Counted from the stretch's first letter, positions 7,789 through 17,827 are shown. The stretch: 64,000 bases of DNA from Halobacteriovoraceae bacterium (GCA_020635115.1 JACKAK010000007.1:253696-317695); one strand, 5' to 3'. Made by a program: numbers and translations. Notes: generated from the letters alone by a model not told the origin.

Positions 7789-9462
7789 GTGATAAATAAG
7801 TTCAAAACACTCTACCATGAAACATTAGAGTTAGTCGGAGCAGAAGTCTTTAGACTTGTGATTATTTCAGTATTCACAGGACTGATGGTTTTTGCTTTTG
7901 AATATCTTTTTATCATTGCACTTCAAGGTTTTTTTATCTCTCTAGACTTACTAAAAATAGATACAGTCATGTTACCTAATTGGTATCCGCAAAAACAACC
8001 CTATGCTTTGGTTGCTTTTGGTGTCATTGGTGCATTAAGAGCTCTTGCAATAGCGGCAAGATCTTTTATTGGCGGTATGGCCAATCAGGCCTTTTTGGGA
8101 AGCAAGAGAAAAAGACTGGCCCAGTATGCATTGGAAAAAGCTGGAATCTTATCGTCTCACACCATTTTATCTGTGTATTCTGAAGTTTTATCCAGAGTGG
8201 GTTCTGTGATCCTCATCTGTGTAACTCTTATCATCACATCAGTTAATATTTTTCTTTTAGGTATACTTGCTTTGAAACTGGCCCCCAAAGAAATGATTTT
8301 AGGAATGATTTCTCTTTTTATTTTTGTTTTTCCCAGTAAAGGTTTTAGCAATATCATTGTTAAATCAGGAAGATTACTCAATGAATACTGGCAACAAACC
8401 ACAAAAAACTTACTCATAGGAATGAAACATCACTACTTTCTCAAAGCACATGGCCTGGTGGGTAATCAAGTTAATATTCTTAAAAATGATATTGAGTTTT
8501 ATCAAAATCAATACAAACGGTATTATTTCTTTTCATCTATCAAAAACACTCTGCCAAGCTTTTATGGAGTGATTATTATTACTGTCCTTACTTACCTAAG
8601 TATAAATGTTTTTAATACTCCGGTGGGTAATATTATTCCTTTTCTCTATATCTTCCTAAGAATTTCACAAAGTGGAAGTGAACTATCAACAGCTCTAAGT
8701 GAACTTAAATTAAATAAAACAAATATTAAACAACTCAGAGAAATAGATAAAGGAATTAAAACTCTCGAAGAACAGGTTGAAAATAATCAAACTAATGATA
8801 CTGCTTTCAACGATAAAGTTATCGAATTCAAATTGACTAATGTTTCCTTTTCCTATGATGAAGAAGTCCCACTTATAAAAGATCTCAATCTTGAAATCTC
8901 TAAAGGTGATAAAGTTGTTATCCAGGGAGAATCTGGTTCTGGAAAAAGCACAATTGTTTCTCTGCTCTTAGGTGTTAATACTCCCATAAAGGGGGAAATT
9001 ACACTTAATGATAAAGAATACGTTGGAAATAATCTCTCAGTTCTCAAAGGTTTAGCTTATGTTGGGCCTGAGCCCTTTTTGTTTGAAGGTACAATAAAAG
9101 AAAATCTTATTTACGGACATCCCAACATCAATTCTTTGACTGATGAGCAACTATGGGACGCCCTTAGAATGGCCAAGGCCTTCGATTTTGTGAATGAACT
9201 TGATGAAAAATTGGATCAACCTCTAAATGAAACAGCTGCTCTTTCTACAGGACAAAAACAAAGACTCTCTTTGGCCAGAGCAGTTCTTAGGCATCCAAAG
9301 TTCTTAATCTTAGATGAGGCCACTGCTAATTTAGATCAAGAAACTGAAACACAAGTGATGCAAAATATTCTTGATAAATACAATGATATCGGGGTTGTTA
9401 TTGTTACCCATAAGAAGAACCTGTCTCAATTCGGGACTAAACACTTATTTTTAGATAAATGA
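7789..9462 (+). CDS. ABC exporter, fused permease and ATPase (PglK/MsbA-like)
   Basis: About five or six hydrophobic segments fill the first 320 residues and an ABC ATPase fills the rest. Walker A is GESGSGKST, the signature is LSTGQKQRLSLARA, Walker B is FLILDEATANLD, and the switch His lies in VIVTHKKN. Half-transporters of this build dimerise in the inner membrane. In glycan loci they flip lipid-linked oligosaccharides (PglK/Wzk type), which is the likely role given neighbouring GT and sugar genes. A TTG at 7765 is possible, but GTG at 7789 has AGAGGA six bases upstream and is preferred. The next gene overlaps the stop by four bases. Confidence 0.85.
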   Translation: MINKFKTLYHETLELVGAEVFRLVIISVFTGLMVFAFEYLFIIALQGFFISLDLLKIDTVMLPNWYPQKQPYALVAFGVIGALRALAIAARSFIGGMANQAFLGSKRKRLAQYALEKAGILSSHTILSVYSEVLSRVGSVILICVTLIITSVNIFLLGILALKLAPKEMILGMISLFIFVFPSKGFSNIIVKSGRLLNEYWQQTTKNLLIGMKHHYFLKAHGLVGNQVNILKNDIEFYQNQYKRYYFFSSIKNTLPSFYGVIIITVLTYLSINVFNTPVGNIIPFLYIFLRISQSGSELSTALSELKLNKTNIKQLREIDKGIKTLEEQVENNQTNDTAFNDKVIEFKLTNVSFSYDEEVPLIKDLNLEISKGDKVVIQGESGSGKSTIVSLLLGVNTPIKGEITLNDKEYVGNNLSVLKGLAYVGPEPFLFEGTIKENLIYGHPNINSLTDEQLWDALRMAKAFDFVNELDEKLDQPLNETAALSTGQKQRLSLARAVLRHPKFLILDEATANLDQETETQVMQNILDKYNDIGVVIVTHKKNLSQFGTKHLFLDK

Positions 9463-11012
9463 AAATGATAAAAAAAATACGAATTCTTTTGAGCTCAGTC
9501 TTCTTAGATAAACATGAACGTAAATTTGTAAAAATATTAAAAACAAAAAAGAAATTAGGCCAAAACAGTGATGAGTTGATTCTGATTGAAGCTAATCCTA
9601 CACCAGATAATTTGATTTCATTTTACTATTTATTGATGGCCTTTGCTAAAAAAAATTCATTTCGTATAGTTTCCTACTTATTAATGAGTGAGAGCTTAAA
9701 GACTAAAGTTTTGACTTTTAAATTTAGAAAGATTCTAACTTATATGGGTGTTGATGAGTTTTTGTATGTTTATCCAACTGATTTAAGCAATCCCAAAATT
9801 GAGGCCTATGTAAAAAAATATTTTACAAAAATTAAAACTAAAGAAGAACTTGAAACACTTCTTGTCGATGAAATATTACTTGGAGATTTGGTATATGACT
9901 CGTATCTTCGAACACATAGCAAACCAACCGTCATTCTAAACTCAGAAAAATTAGAACTAGAATTTAGAAAATGTATTTATTACTATTTATTTTGGAAAGA
10001 ATATTTAAGTCAAAATAATGTAAAAAAAATTATCGTTAGTCATGCCGTTTACTCTCATTTTGCGACAATTATTCGCATTGCTCTTAAAAAAGAAATTTCA
10101 GTATATCAGGCCAATGGAAATAATGTTCACAAATTAAATAATGAAAGACTTGTTTCTAATTTAGAGTTTTTAGATTTTAAAGAACGTCTCAAAAGCATAG
10201 GAGAGGAAAAACTAAAAAATGGTCTAGATTGGGCCCAAAAAAGATTAAATCAAAGATTTAATGGAGAAGTCGGTGTTGATATGGCCTATTCCACTAAAAG
10301 CGCTTGGGGAGAAGGCAAAGGTAAGAATAAAGTGTTCTTCACTGATAAAATCAAAATATTTATCCCTCTTCATTGTTTTTTTGATAGTCCTCATGCCTAT
10401 GGATACAATCTGTTCACAGATTTTTATGAATGGTTAAATTTTTTAGGTGAAATTTCAAAAAAAACTGATTACGAATGGGTCATGAAAACCCATCCCGATT
10501 TTTTGCCTGGAAATACGGAAATTATCGATGAGTTTATTGCAAAATATCCTAAACTCAAGCTCATTCCTTCAAACACTTCGCATTATGAAATCATTAGTAG
10601 CGGAGTAAACTTTGTCCTTTCGGTATATGGAACAGTAGGGTTTGAGTACGCGTATTTTAATATCCCTGTGATTAATGCTTCTTTAAATAATCCACATGTC
10701 GCTTTTAATTTCAATATTCACCCAAAGTCCATACAAGAATATGAGAAAATCTTATTAAACCTAGAGAATTGTAAATTAAACATCGAGCGAGAGGAAGTAC
10801 TTTCATTTTACTATCTCAAACACTACTCGAAAACAAACTCCTGGCTGTGGGGAGATTATGCGCAAATGGTCAAGGTTGCCGGAGGAGTTAGAAAAATGAA
10901 TTCTTCCAACGTCTACTCCTATTTCTGTGAAATCTACAGACCTCAAGAAGATGAACTTAAACTAGCAGAGCTCACTGCATTTATTGATAAAGAAAACTAT
11001 TCTCTTCGCTAA
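9459..11012 (+). CDS. Putative GT-B-like glycosyltransferase of surface carbohydrate synthesis
   Basis: This 517-residue soluble protein has no signal peptide. Its second half carries features of capsule/LPS-type GT-B proteins: YEWVMKTHPDFLPGN, then LIPSNTSHYEIIS, then SVYGTVGFEYAYFNIPVINA, the sugar-nucleotide site pattern of KpsS-like and CDP-glycerol transferase-like folds. The N-terminal half resembles a diverged Rossmann domain. I cannot name the sugar or the acceptor. The ATG overlaps the stop of the ABC exporter (ATGA, 9459-9462), which suggests that the product is coupled to export. The family assignment is moderate; the glycan role is inferred mostly from context. Confidence 0.65.
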   Translation: MKMIKKIRILLSSVFLDKHERKFVKILKTKKKLGQNSDELILIEANPTPDNLISFYYLLMAFAKKNSFRIVSYLLMSESLKTKVLTFKFRKILTYMGVDEFLYVYPTDLSNPKIEAYVKKYFTKIKTKEELETLLVDEILLGDLVYDSYLRTHSKPTVILNSEKLELEFRKCIYYYLFWKEYLSQNNVKKIIVSHAVYSHFATIIRIALKKEISVYQANGNNVHKLNNERLVSNLEFLDFKERLKSIGEEKLKNGLDWAQKRLNQRFNGEVGVDMAYSTKSAWGEGKGKNKVFFTDKIKIFIPLHCFFDSPHAYGYNLFTDFYEWLNFLGEISKKTDYEWVMKTHPDFLPGNTEIIDEFIAKYPKLKLIPSNTSHYEIISSGVNFVLSVYGTVGFEYAYFNIPVINASLNNPHVAFNFNIHPKSIQEYEKILLNLENCKLNIEREEVLSFYYLKHYSKTNSWLWGDYAQMVKVAGGVRKMNSSNVYSYFCEIYRPQEDELKLAELTAFIDKENYSLR

Positions 11013-11022
11013 AGGAAGCAAT

Positions 11023-11865
11023 ATGATACTCATTTCTGGCGGAAATGGACAACTGGCCCAATGTTTGAAAGATGAGCTGGATGATCAAAAGGCAATATTT
11101 CTGTCAAAAGAAAAGCTTGATATTACCAATATTGATTCTCTAAAGAATGCCTTTGAAATCTACAAACCAAAATATTTTATCAATACAGCAGCTTTTACAA
11201 ATGTTGAAGCTGCTCAAGATCAAAAAGCTCAGGCCTTTGAACTAAATGCTTATGCTGTCAAAAAAATTGCTGAAATTTGCAACAAATACAAGACCACACT
11301 TATCCAAATTTCAACGGACTATGTCTTTAATGGTGAAAAGAGTGAAGCTTATAGCGAAGAAGACGTTTGTGAACCAATAAACATCTATGGCCAGAGTAAA
11401 TTAGCTGGTGAAAATAAATTACAGGATAAATCAATAATTCTTAGAACCTCTTGGCTCTATTCTCTTTATGGGAAGAATTTTGTAAGAACAATTTACAACA
11501 AATTAAAAGAAACTAATGACTTAACCATCGTGGACGATCAAATAGGATCGCCTACAAATGCGCACGATCTTGCCAAATTTATCAAGTTTATAATTGAGAA
11601 GAATTATACACCCAATGGTGTAGAGGTTTTCCATTTTTGTAATCACGGAAAAATTTCGTGGTACGAATTTGCTCAAAAAATAAAAGAGTTTTCTCATTCT
11701 GAAACGGTGGTTCGCCCTATAAAAACGAGTGAATTCAAACTAAAGGCACCAAGACCAAAAAATACGGCCATGTCTGTAAACAAATTAGAAACTCATTTTA
11801 ATTATAAAATTCCCAATTGGGAAACATCTCTAAAGTTGCTCAACATTTGGCAGGGGAACAATTAG
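11023..11865 (+). CDS. rfbD: dTDP-4-dehydrorhamnose reductase
   Basis: The protein starts MILISGGNGQLAQCL, the NADPH-binding motif of RmlD/RfbD. It continues with STDYVFNGEKSEAYSEED, then YGQSKLAGE (catalytic Tyr-x3-Lys) and ILRTSWLYSLYGKNFV, all hallmark RmlD segments. It reduces the 4-keto group of dTDP-4-dehydro-L-rhamnose as the last step of dTDP-L-rhamnose synthesis. An earlier start at 10984 would overlap the previous gene by 29 bases; the ATG at 11023 has AAAGGAAG just upstream and fits the family N-terminus. RmlA and RmlB lie at 21-23 kb on the other strand. Its 3' end overlaps the convergent methyltransferase gene by 36 bases (11830-11865). Confidence 0.92.
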   Translation: MILISGGNGQLAQCLKDELDDQKAIFLSKEKLDITNIDSLKNAFEIYKPKYFINTAAFTNVEAAQDQKAQAFELNAYAVKKIAEICNKYKTTLIQISTDYVFNGEKSEAYSEEDVCEPINIYGQSKLAGENKLQDKSIILRTSWLYSLYGKNFVRTIYNKLKETNDLTIVDDQIGSPTNAHDLAKFIKFIIEKNYTPNGVEVFHFCNHGKISWYEFAQKIKEFSHSETVVRPIKTSEFKLKAPRPKNTAMSVNKLETHFNYKIPNWETSLKLLNIWQGNN

Positions 11866-13068
11866 TTTGCCTCCTTGACTTGTAAAATCTCCAAGTCCTT
11901 TTTGAATTTCACGAGAAAAATTCCAGGCCAGAATGAGCAAATAATCCGGTCTTTTTTCTTTAAGAATATCTCGCGATTTTACCTCAAATTTAAATCCAGG
12001 AGTTAGCTTGCCTTGTTTGAGAGGGGTGTCATCAATGATATATTCTAGATAATCACTACCAATATTAAAATGATGAAGCAAAGTCGTTGCCTTGGCCGGG
12101 TATCCGAAACCAGCAATTGTTTTTCCTTCTGCTTTTAGCTTCAAGAGTAACTCTTTAAGCTTTTGTCCCTTATCTTCAATGTCTTTTCCAAAATTCAAAA
12201 ATGTTTTTGGATCATAGAGACCAAGCTCTTCTTCTTGTTTTATATAGTCAGATACACTTTGTTTGATTTTGTGTGTTGAGCTGTCTTTTGCAGCGGTAAC
12301 CCTGATCGAACCACCATGCGTATCAACGCCCTGAACATCAATGAGCTTCATTTTTAATTGTTTGAAAAAATGAACAAGAGGCCCCACTGAATGATAACTT
12401 AAATGCTCATGATAAATAGTATCAAAAAGTGTCTTTGTAAGCACATCGCCTAAATAGGATACCTCAAAACAAAAGACACCCTCATCGTCCAATAAAATAT
12501 TCACGCCCTGAACGATTTCTTCAAGAGAATCGATATGAGCAAACACATTGTTTGCATAAATGATAGAAGCTTTTCCTTCTTTTTGAACAATCGAATGGGC
12601 CAATTCAGTGTCAAAGAAAGCATTAATCGTAGGAACACCTTTTTCCAAGGCACTTTTTGAAACTTCTATTGCCGGATCAACTCCTAAAACTTTATTGCCA
12701 AGTTCTTTTACAAATGAAAGTAAAGTGCCGTCATTGCTACCGATATCTACTGCAAATCCATTTATAATTTTATAATCACTCAACGTTATTTCAGCATAAT
12801 CCTTAAAGTGTTTTTGAAAAACTTTTGATACTCCAGACATATAAACATAATGAGCAAATAATCGATTCGGATTAACAATATCTAGTAGCTGAACATGTTT
12901 ACAATGATTGCAAAAATAAATATCAAGAGGGAAGTAATCAGGGGAGTCATTTTGTGTCTCAGGCCCTAGTAATTCATTGGCAGGAGGAGTAGGGCGCAAT
13001 TGCAGCACTTTTTGTAAATCAGTACTCTTACATAGCCGGCAGTTATCTCTTCTGGATAAATCTTTCAA
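11830..13068 (-). CDS. Zinc-binding SAM-dependent sugar C-methyltransferase
   Basis: The architecture is that of NDP-sugar C-methyltransferases (TylC3/NovU type). An N-terminal zinc site (CRLC with CNHC about 45 residues on) is followed by a class I methyltransferase core (AVDIGSNDGTLLSFVKELG, then VLGVDPA) and a C-terminal domain with IAGFGYPAKATTLLHHF. Such enzymes add a methyl group to a carbon next to a keto group of a dTDP-sugar, giving branched-chain sugars. A paralogue with the same layout lies at 18304-19527. At 412 residues the length is typical. Confidence 0.85.
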   Translation of the reverse strand: MKDLSRRDNCRLCKSTDLQKVLQLRPTPPANELLGPETQNDSPDYFPLDIYFCNHCKHVQLLDIVNPNRLFAHYVYMSGVSKVFQKHFKDYAEITLSDYKIINGFAVDIGSNDGTLLSFVKELGNKVLGVDPAIEVSKSALEKGVPTINAFFDTELAHSIVQKEGKASIIYANNVFAHIDSLEEIVQGVNILLDDEGVFCFEVSYLGDVLTKTLFDTIYHEHLSYHSVGPLVHFFKQLKMKLIDVQGVDTHGGSIRVTAAKDSSTHKIKQSVSDYIKQEEELGLYDPKTFLNFGKDIEDKGQKLKELLLKLKAEGKTIAGFGYPAKATTLLHHFNIGSDYLEYIIDDTPLKQGKLTPGFKFEVKSRDILKEKRPDYLLILAWNFSREIQKGLGDFTSQGGKLIVPLPNVEQL

Positions 13069-13148
13069 GTTCTTCCCCCTCTTAATGTCTAAGATTGATG
13101 TTATACCATCACAGATGCTATAGTTTAAAAAAATAATTGGGTGAGTTT

Positions 13149-14081
13149 ATGAAAAATAAGATGACTAACATGTTTCGTAAAATAGTTGGGTTTAACGCAT
13201 TGGAACGTAAAATAATGCATTGTCACCAAGAGCAGATGCAGCTAATCGGAGCATTAATCTCTAAACAGAACAAAAATATTTCAAAACTAACAGACTTATC
13301 TCAATCGGAATTTAAGGTTTTTTCCCAGTGGGGTGATGACGGAATCATTCAATGGCTCATTGAACAACTCCCCATTGCGAATGAATTTTTTATAGAATTT
13401 GGTGTCCAACATTATATTGAGTCAAATACAAGATTTTTACTTAAAAATAATAACTGGAGTGGACTTATCCTAGATGGCAATCAAGATTATATAGATTTTA
13501 TTAAAAATGATCCAATCTATTGGCAGCATGATATCATAGCGCTGTGCCATTTTTTAACAAAAGAAAATATCGACAATCTTTTAAAAGAAAATTCCCCATG
13601 TGAGGACATTGGTCTACTGTCAATTGATATTGATGGAAATGATTACTGGATCTGGGAGTCCATCCATAGTCTTTCTCCCAGGATTGTTGTTTGTGAATAT
13701 AATGGAACTTGGGGAAGTGAATTGCCTCTGAGTACTCCATACAAAGAAGATTTTTATAGAACACAAGCACATTATTCAAATCTTTATTTTGGGGCATCTA
13801 TTCAATCACTCATTCATCTTTCTCATGAAAAAGGTTACGTTTTTGTCGGAACAAATTCTAACGGAAATAATGCTTACTTTGTTCGCAAAGACATTTTTCA
13901 CTTTATAGAAAATAAAATAGAAGAAGTTAAAATCTTTTCTCCAAAATTCAGGGAATCACGCAATCTAAACGGTGAACTGGATTATTTGAAAGACGCTGAA
14001 AAACTTCAAGTGATTAAAAACTTAAAGCTCACAAACGTCCACACCTCAGAAACAAAAACAATCGCTGAGTTCTTACTTTAA
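13149..14081 (+). CDS. Hypothetical protein, methyltransferase-like (FkbM-like fold suspected)
   Basis: I do not recognise a named family with certainty. The segment SQWGDDGIIQWLIEQL, then FFIEFGVQHYIESNTRFLL, then WSGLILDGN and LLSIDIDGNDYWIW resemble the strands of a Rossmann fold as in FkbM-type methyltransferases, and proteins of this look are common in glycan loci. About 310 residues, soluble, no signal peptide. A TTG at 13137 could start four codons earlier; the ATG at 13149 has GGTGAG upstream and is preferred. The 3' end overlaps the convergent hydroxylase-like gene by four bases. Confidence 0.6.
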   Translation: MKNKMTNMFRKIVGFNALERKIMHCHQEQMQLIGALISKQNKNISKLTDLSQSEFKVFSQWGDDGIIQWLIEQLPIANEFFIEFGVQHYIESNTRFLLKNNNWSGLILDGNQDYIDFIKNDPIYWQHDIIALCHFLTKENIDNLLKENSPCEDIGLLSIDIDGNDYWIWESIHSLSPRIVVCEYNGTWGSELPLSTPYKEDFYRTQAHYSNLYFGASIQSLIHLSHEKGYVFVGTNSNGNNAYFVRKDIFHFIENKIEEVKIFSPKFRESRNLNGELDYLKDAEKLQVIKNLKLTNVHTSETKTIAEFLL

Positions 14082-14833
14082 TTTTTAATACATCTTAAAT
14101 AACCAGTTGGAGTACAGGTAAAAAGAAGTTTATTTTCTAATTCACGGTCATTTTCAAAACGATCTGTCGTTTTCAAAAATTCATCCAACGCAGACTTTGG
14201 ACTGTTACCAGGCCCCCAGGGTCGTGGCCTGTCTTTGTTTTCTGGCTCGTACTCTAAAATAGTGTCTGCACACACTAAATACTGCCCCTCTTTCATCAAA
14301 GGTTCATAAAGTTTTAGTTCTTCTAAAACATGTTCATGTATGTGATTAGAATCAAGCACAATCATAACTTTTTTACTATCACCGATGATTTCTTTAACTT
14401 TTTCTAAAGTCTTTTGATCTGTTGAAGAACCCGTCAGAAGTTCAATCCGTTCCGAAAGCTTCCCATGAGAGAGTAAACGTTCCTTCAAATCATCTGGAAT
14501 AAATATATCTATCCCTATAATTTTTTTTCCACCCAAAACTTCCATCAGAGTTGAATAGAACAATAAAGAGCCACCCCAGCACACACCAATTTCTAAAATA
14601 TAGTCTGGCCTTGATTTAAAAATGATCTCTTGCAGGGCCATAATGTCCTGGCCAAACTGTATCGTAGGCTCACCAAACCAAGTACTCTGATGAGTCCAAT
14701 AATACTTTTGACTGGCCTTAAATTGTACTTCTTGAGCTTTTTTGAGGAGATCTTTGTCTGTTTGCATCTGCTGTGCTTTTTCTAGTCGCATTGCTTCAAA
14801 TTCTTCTCTTGTAAGTATTTTCTTTTCCATCAA
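14078..14833 (-). CDS. CmcI-family (cephalosporin hydroxylase-like) methyltransferase
   Basis: The protein resembles the CmcI/rhamnosyl O-methyltransferase family. After an N-terminal helical stretch it has the SAM-binding LEIGVCWGGSLLFYSTLM, then IIGIDIFIPD, VMIVLDSNHIHEHVLEEL (with the conserved Asp-Ser-x-His) and a YLVCADTILE strand, ending in a PWGPGNSPKSALDEFL segment. Family members O-methylate sugars or antibiotics; here a sugar O-methyl transfer is plausible. 251 residues is the normal size. Convergent with the preceding gene. Confidence 0.8.
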   Translation of the reverse strand: MMEKKILTREEFEAMRLEKAQQMQTDKDLLKKAQEVQFKASQKYYWTHQSTWFGEPTIQFGQDIMALQEIIFKSRPDYILEIGVCWGGSLLFYSTLMEVLGGKKIIGIDIFIPDDLKERLLSHGKLSERIELLTGSSTDQKTLEKVKEIIGDSKKVMIVLDSNHIHEHVLEELKLYEPLMKEGQYLVCADTILEYEPENKDRPRPWGPGNSPKSALDEFLKTTDRFENDRELENKLLFTCTPTGYLRCIKN

Positions 14834-14915
14834 ATTCTCTCCATTATCTCAATTTTCTAACTTGTTTGTGCTACAATCTCGGTTATTTGTTTGGGATTAT
14901 ACACAAAGGAAAGGG

Positions 14916-15908
14916 ATGAATCAAAAGCTAGTTACAATTGGAGTAGGAGTTTATAATAGTGAAAAACACCTTGCGTCGTCATTAAACTCGCTCTTAGCGC
15001 AAACCTACCAAAATTTTGAACTCATCATTGCTGATGATAATTCAACTGACAAGAGCAGACAAATCATTGAAGAATTTGCAAAAAAAGATCAACGCATCAA
15101 ATACTATTTTAATAAAGAAAATAAAGGACTTTGCGGAAATTTTAATTATCTGGTTTCACTGGCCCAGGGAAAATATTTTATGTGTGGAGATGATGATGAT
15201 CTTTGGGAACCTGATTTTTTAGAAAAATGTATTCATCTCCTTGAAGAAAAACCTGAACTTGTACTGGCCGCAACAGTCACCGAGTCATTTTCAGAAATTA
15301 AGGGAGAAAAAATCGTTCACAGAGTTGATCCTGGCCTCAATACTCTAGGTAATTCTCCAGAAGAGTCGTTCAAAAAATATCGTCGATGCCTGCATTCTGG
15401 AGATCATATTGGAGGTTTGTTTAAAGGGGTCTATAAAATTGAGGCCCTAAGAAATATTAGGCCATATCAAACATTCATCGCTGGTGATCATAATTTTATT
15501 GCCGAATTATTGTTAAACGGGCCAGTTGAAACAATCAATGAGACTCTTTTTTATAAACGCTGGGGAGGTGCCTCAAAAAGCGTGAAAAAACTTTCAAAAG
15601 TAATGGGGATAAATCCAATTATCGCTCAATTTTTTCCTTATTCAGTGAGTGAAATAGACTTTCAAAAAATGATTTGGACATGTCCAAAGCTTAAAATTTT
15701 AGAAAAAATAAAACTCTCTATCTGGTCAATCTATTATTATATATGGATATATCATATCTATTACCCATCTATAAACACATTACCAAAAATTAAAAATATG
15801 CTTTTGGGAGATATTAAGATAAACAATCTCAAAAAACCAAGGGTCTTCATCCATTCGATTTTACCACATCATATACTTCAAAATGTCTGGAGATACTTTA
15901 AAAAATAG
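14916..15908 (+). CDS. Family 2 glycosyltransferase
   Basis: The N-terminus has the GT-A signature VTIGVGVYNSEKHLASSL, then ELIIADDNSTDKSRQIIE and the DDDD metal/nucleotide motif at CGDDDDLWEPDF. These place it in the GT2 family, which transfers sugars from nucleotide donors at the cytoplasmic membrane face. An open frame extends upstream to 14742, but it overlaps the divergent gene's start. The ATG at 14916 has AAGGA (14906-14910) five bases upstream and starts exactly at the family N-terminus. About 330 residues. The stop is one base from the convergent epimerase gene. Confidence 0.9.
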   Translation: MNQKLVTIGVGVYNSEKHLASSLNSLLAQTYQNFELIIADDNSTDKSRQIIEEFAKKDQRIKYYFNKENKGLCGNFNYLVSLAQGKYFMCGDDDDLWEPDFLEKCIHLLEEKPELVLAATVTESFSEIKGEKIVHRVDPGLNTLGNSPEESFKKYRRCLHSGDHIGGLFKGVYKIEALRNIRPYQTFIAGDHNFIAELLLNGPVETINETLFYKRWGGASKSVKKLSKVMGINPIIAQFFPYSVSEIDFQKMIWTCPKLKILEKIKLSIWSIYYYIWIYHIYYPSINTLPKIKNMLLGDIKINNLKKPRVFIHSILPHHILQNVWRYFKK

Positions 15909-15909
15909 T

Positions 15910-16845
15910 TTAGGAATTTGATTTTTTAATCAGCTTGATTGTTTCCTGTAAGGCCAGTGGAAGATTTCCATTAAATTCAAATCCAAGCTGCTTAAATTTC
16001 TCATTTTTAACATTGTATGAAAGTTGGTTCATAATGGCAGTAGAAACAAAGTTAATTTTTAAATGAGGCACGTGCTCCTTAATTGCTTCAGTTATGTTTC
16101 TGACTGTCGCATTGCTGGTAAGTACATTATAAATTTCACCATCAAAAATATTATTTTTCAAAATAAAAAGAATCGCATTAATTCCATCTTTTAAATCGAG
16201 ATAGGGCCTCTTCTGATCAAGGGCGGTTTCCCATACGGTCAATGGCGTTCCCATAACTGCTTGCCAGCAAAATTTATTAATAGCTGTATGAAACCTCATC
16301 CCCGGTGAAGTTCCAAAAATAGTTCCAAAACGCAACGTCACATATTCTAAACCTGAAAGAGGAGCTGTTTCCTTGAGATATTCTTCAGCATCAAATTTTG
16401 ATTGAGCGTATGGACTTTGTGGAGCGAGCTCATCTCTAGAACAATTTTCATCAACCTCATCGGCCTGAGTACCGTAGATACTTGTTGTTGAAAGAAAGAT
16501 AAACTTGGCCTTATATTTTGCACAAACATCTGCAACTCTTTTTGTTCCAATGAAATTGACCTCTTCTACTTCTTTTTGTTTATCAAAACTGCCAGCAGCA
16601 TTAGTGATGGCCGCAAGATGAATAACAGCATCTACGCCGTCCATATATTTATCGAACTCGGCCGTGAGAATATTGTCTTCAAAAAATTTATAGTTGCCTT
16701 CTGTAGGAAGATTAAAAAGTGAACAATATCTCTGCGTTGATAAGTCATCAATCATAATGATTTCACCACCAGGTATATGCTTGGGAAATTCCCTGATTAA
16801 TTTCGATCCTATATGTCCTAAAGCACCTGTAACTAATAATTTCAC
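15910..16845 (-). CDS. NAD-dependent epimerase/dehydratase (extended SDR)
   Basis: A Rossmann motif TGALGHIGSKLI opens the protein, followed by AVIHLAAITNA, STTSIYG and the catalytic YAQSK. This is the standard NDP-sugar epimerase/reductase order. 311 residues. The start codon overlaps the stop of the preceding epimerase gene by four bases, so the two related but non-identical SDRs are made together. Likely roles are 4-ketoreduction or C4 epimerisation of a dTDP-sugar made by this operon; the substrate is not visible. Confidence 0.85.
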   Translation of the reverse strand: MKLLVTGALGHIGSKLIREFPKHIPGGEIIMIDDLSTQRYCSLFNLPTEGNYKFFEDNILTAEFDKYMDGVDAVIHLAAITNAAGSFDKQKEVEEVNFIGTKRVADVCAKYKAKFIFLSTTSIYGTQADEVDENCSRDELAPQSPYAQSKFDAEEYLKETAPLSGLEYVTLRFGTIFGTSPGMRFHTAINKFCWQAVMGTPLTVWETALDQKRPYLDLKDGINAILFILKNNIFDGEIYNVLTSNATVRNITEAIKEHVPHLKINFVSTAIMNQLSYNVKNEKFKQLGFEFNGNLPLALQETIKLIKKSNS

Positions 16846-17819
16846 AAAAAATTCCTTATGGTTAATTCTATCCCTTTGTCGTAATCAAACTGTGGGGACC
16901 AATTGGTTATTTTCTTAAATCTTGATGAATTTCCAATAAAATTTCTCATCTCGATAGGGGAGAGTCCCTCAGGTGGAGCTACGTGAAGAATCTCTACCTT
17001 CTTTTCACTTAATTCTTCTAAGATAAGAGCTATTTTTGAAATTGCTTCTTTTATCGTACGGCCCTCACCACTACTAATGATAAAACACTCACCTTGGAGT
17101 TGATCAGCATACTCTGCAGATAGATTAAATGCACTTGCTACGTCTTCAATATATATATAATCTCTTATAAATTCTCCATCACCAAAGATTGTGAGTGTCT
17201 CTCCATTCACGGCCCTTTTGGCCATAAAATTGATAACACCCCTGTCATTTGAACTTTCTTTTGTCCCAGGTCCATAGACATTGGCCAAACGAAGAGTGAC
17301 ACCTTTGAGTAAAGATTTTTTTGAGTAATAGCTAATATACTGTTCACCAATAGATTTATTGAGGTCATAAATTGTTGAAGGATCAATAGGAGAATAGTCA
17401 TCAAGTTGAACTTTATTTTTATACCCAAAAACAGTGGCCGTACTTGCATAGATAAATATAGGTTTATGTTGATTATTTTCACATATTTTTAGAGTCGAAA
17501 TCAGCGGAATGAGATTATCTGATAGATCCATGCATGGGTTGTCTTCGGCCTTATACAGACTTGTTTGTGCCGCTAAGAAATAGATGATATCTGCCTGTTT
17601 AATGTCAGATTCAAAATGACTCAAATTTTTATAATCAACTAATTGATTTTTTACTTTGGCCTTGTGTCCATTCATTGGTGCAAGTTCACGACGAGAAAAT
17701 CTTGTGATTTCACAATCAAAATTCAGTAATTGGGATAAAACTGCATTTGCTATATAGCCAGAAGCACCAATGATGAGAACTTTTTTATTATCAAAAAAAC
17801 ATTCGTCCAAATGATTCAT
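16842..17819 (-). CDS. NAD-dependent epimerase/dehydratase (extended SDR)
   Basis: The nucleotide-binding motif is IIGASGYIANAVL. It is followed by IYFLAAQTSLY, YASTATVFG and the active-site YDLNK, then a substrate loop LRLANVYGPGT. This is an extended SDR acting on nucleotide sugars. It lies between the RmlC-like cupin gene (8 bases upstream) and the second SDR (overlapping). The module methyltransferase, cupin epimerase and SDR resembles the C-methyl, 3/5-epimerase and 4-ketoreductase order of branched dTDP-deoxysugar pathways, which is my inference for its job. Confidence 0.85.
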   Translation of the reverse strand: MNHLDECFFDNKKVLIIGASGYIANAVLSQLLNFDCEITRFSRRELAPMNGHKAKVKNQLVDYKNLSHFESDIKQADIIYFLAAQTSLYKAEDNPCMDLSDNLIPLISTLKICENNQHKPIFIYASTATVFGYKNKVQLDDYSPIDPSTIYDLNKSIGEQYISYYSKKSLLKGVTLRLANVYGPGTKESSNDRGVINFMAKRAVNGETLTIFGDGEFIRDYIYIEDVASAFNLSAEYADQLQGECFIISSGEGRTIKEAISKIALILEELSEKKVEILHVAPPEGLSPIEMRNFIGNSSRFKKITNWSPQFDYDKGIELTIRNFL

Positions 17820-17827
17820 TTTTACCT

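Noticed and set aside
14742..14915. N-terminal extension of the GT2 gene
   Set aside because: It overlaps the divergent gene start and the strong ribosome site lies at 14906-14910, so the extension is not used.
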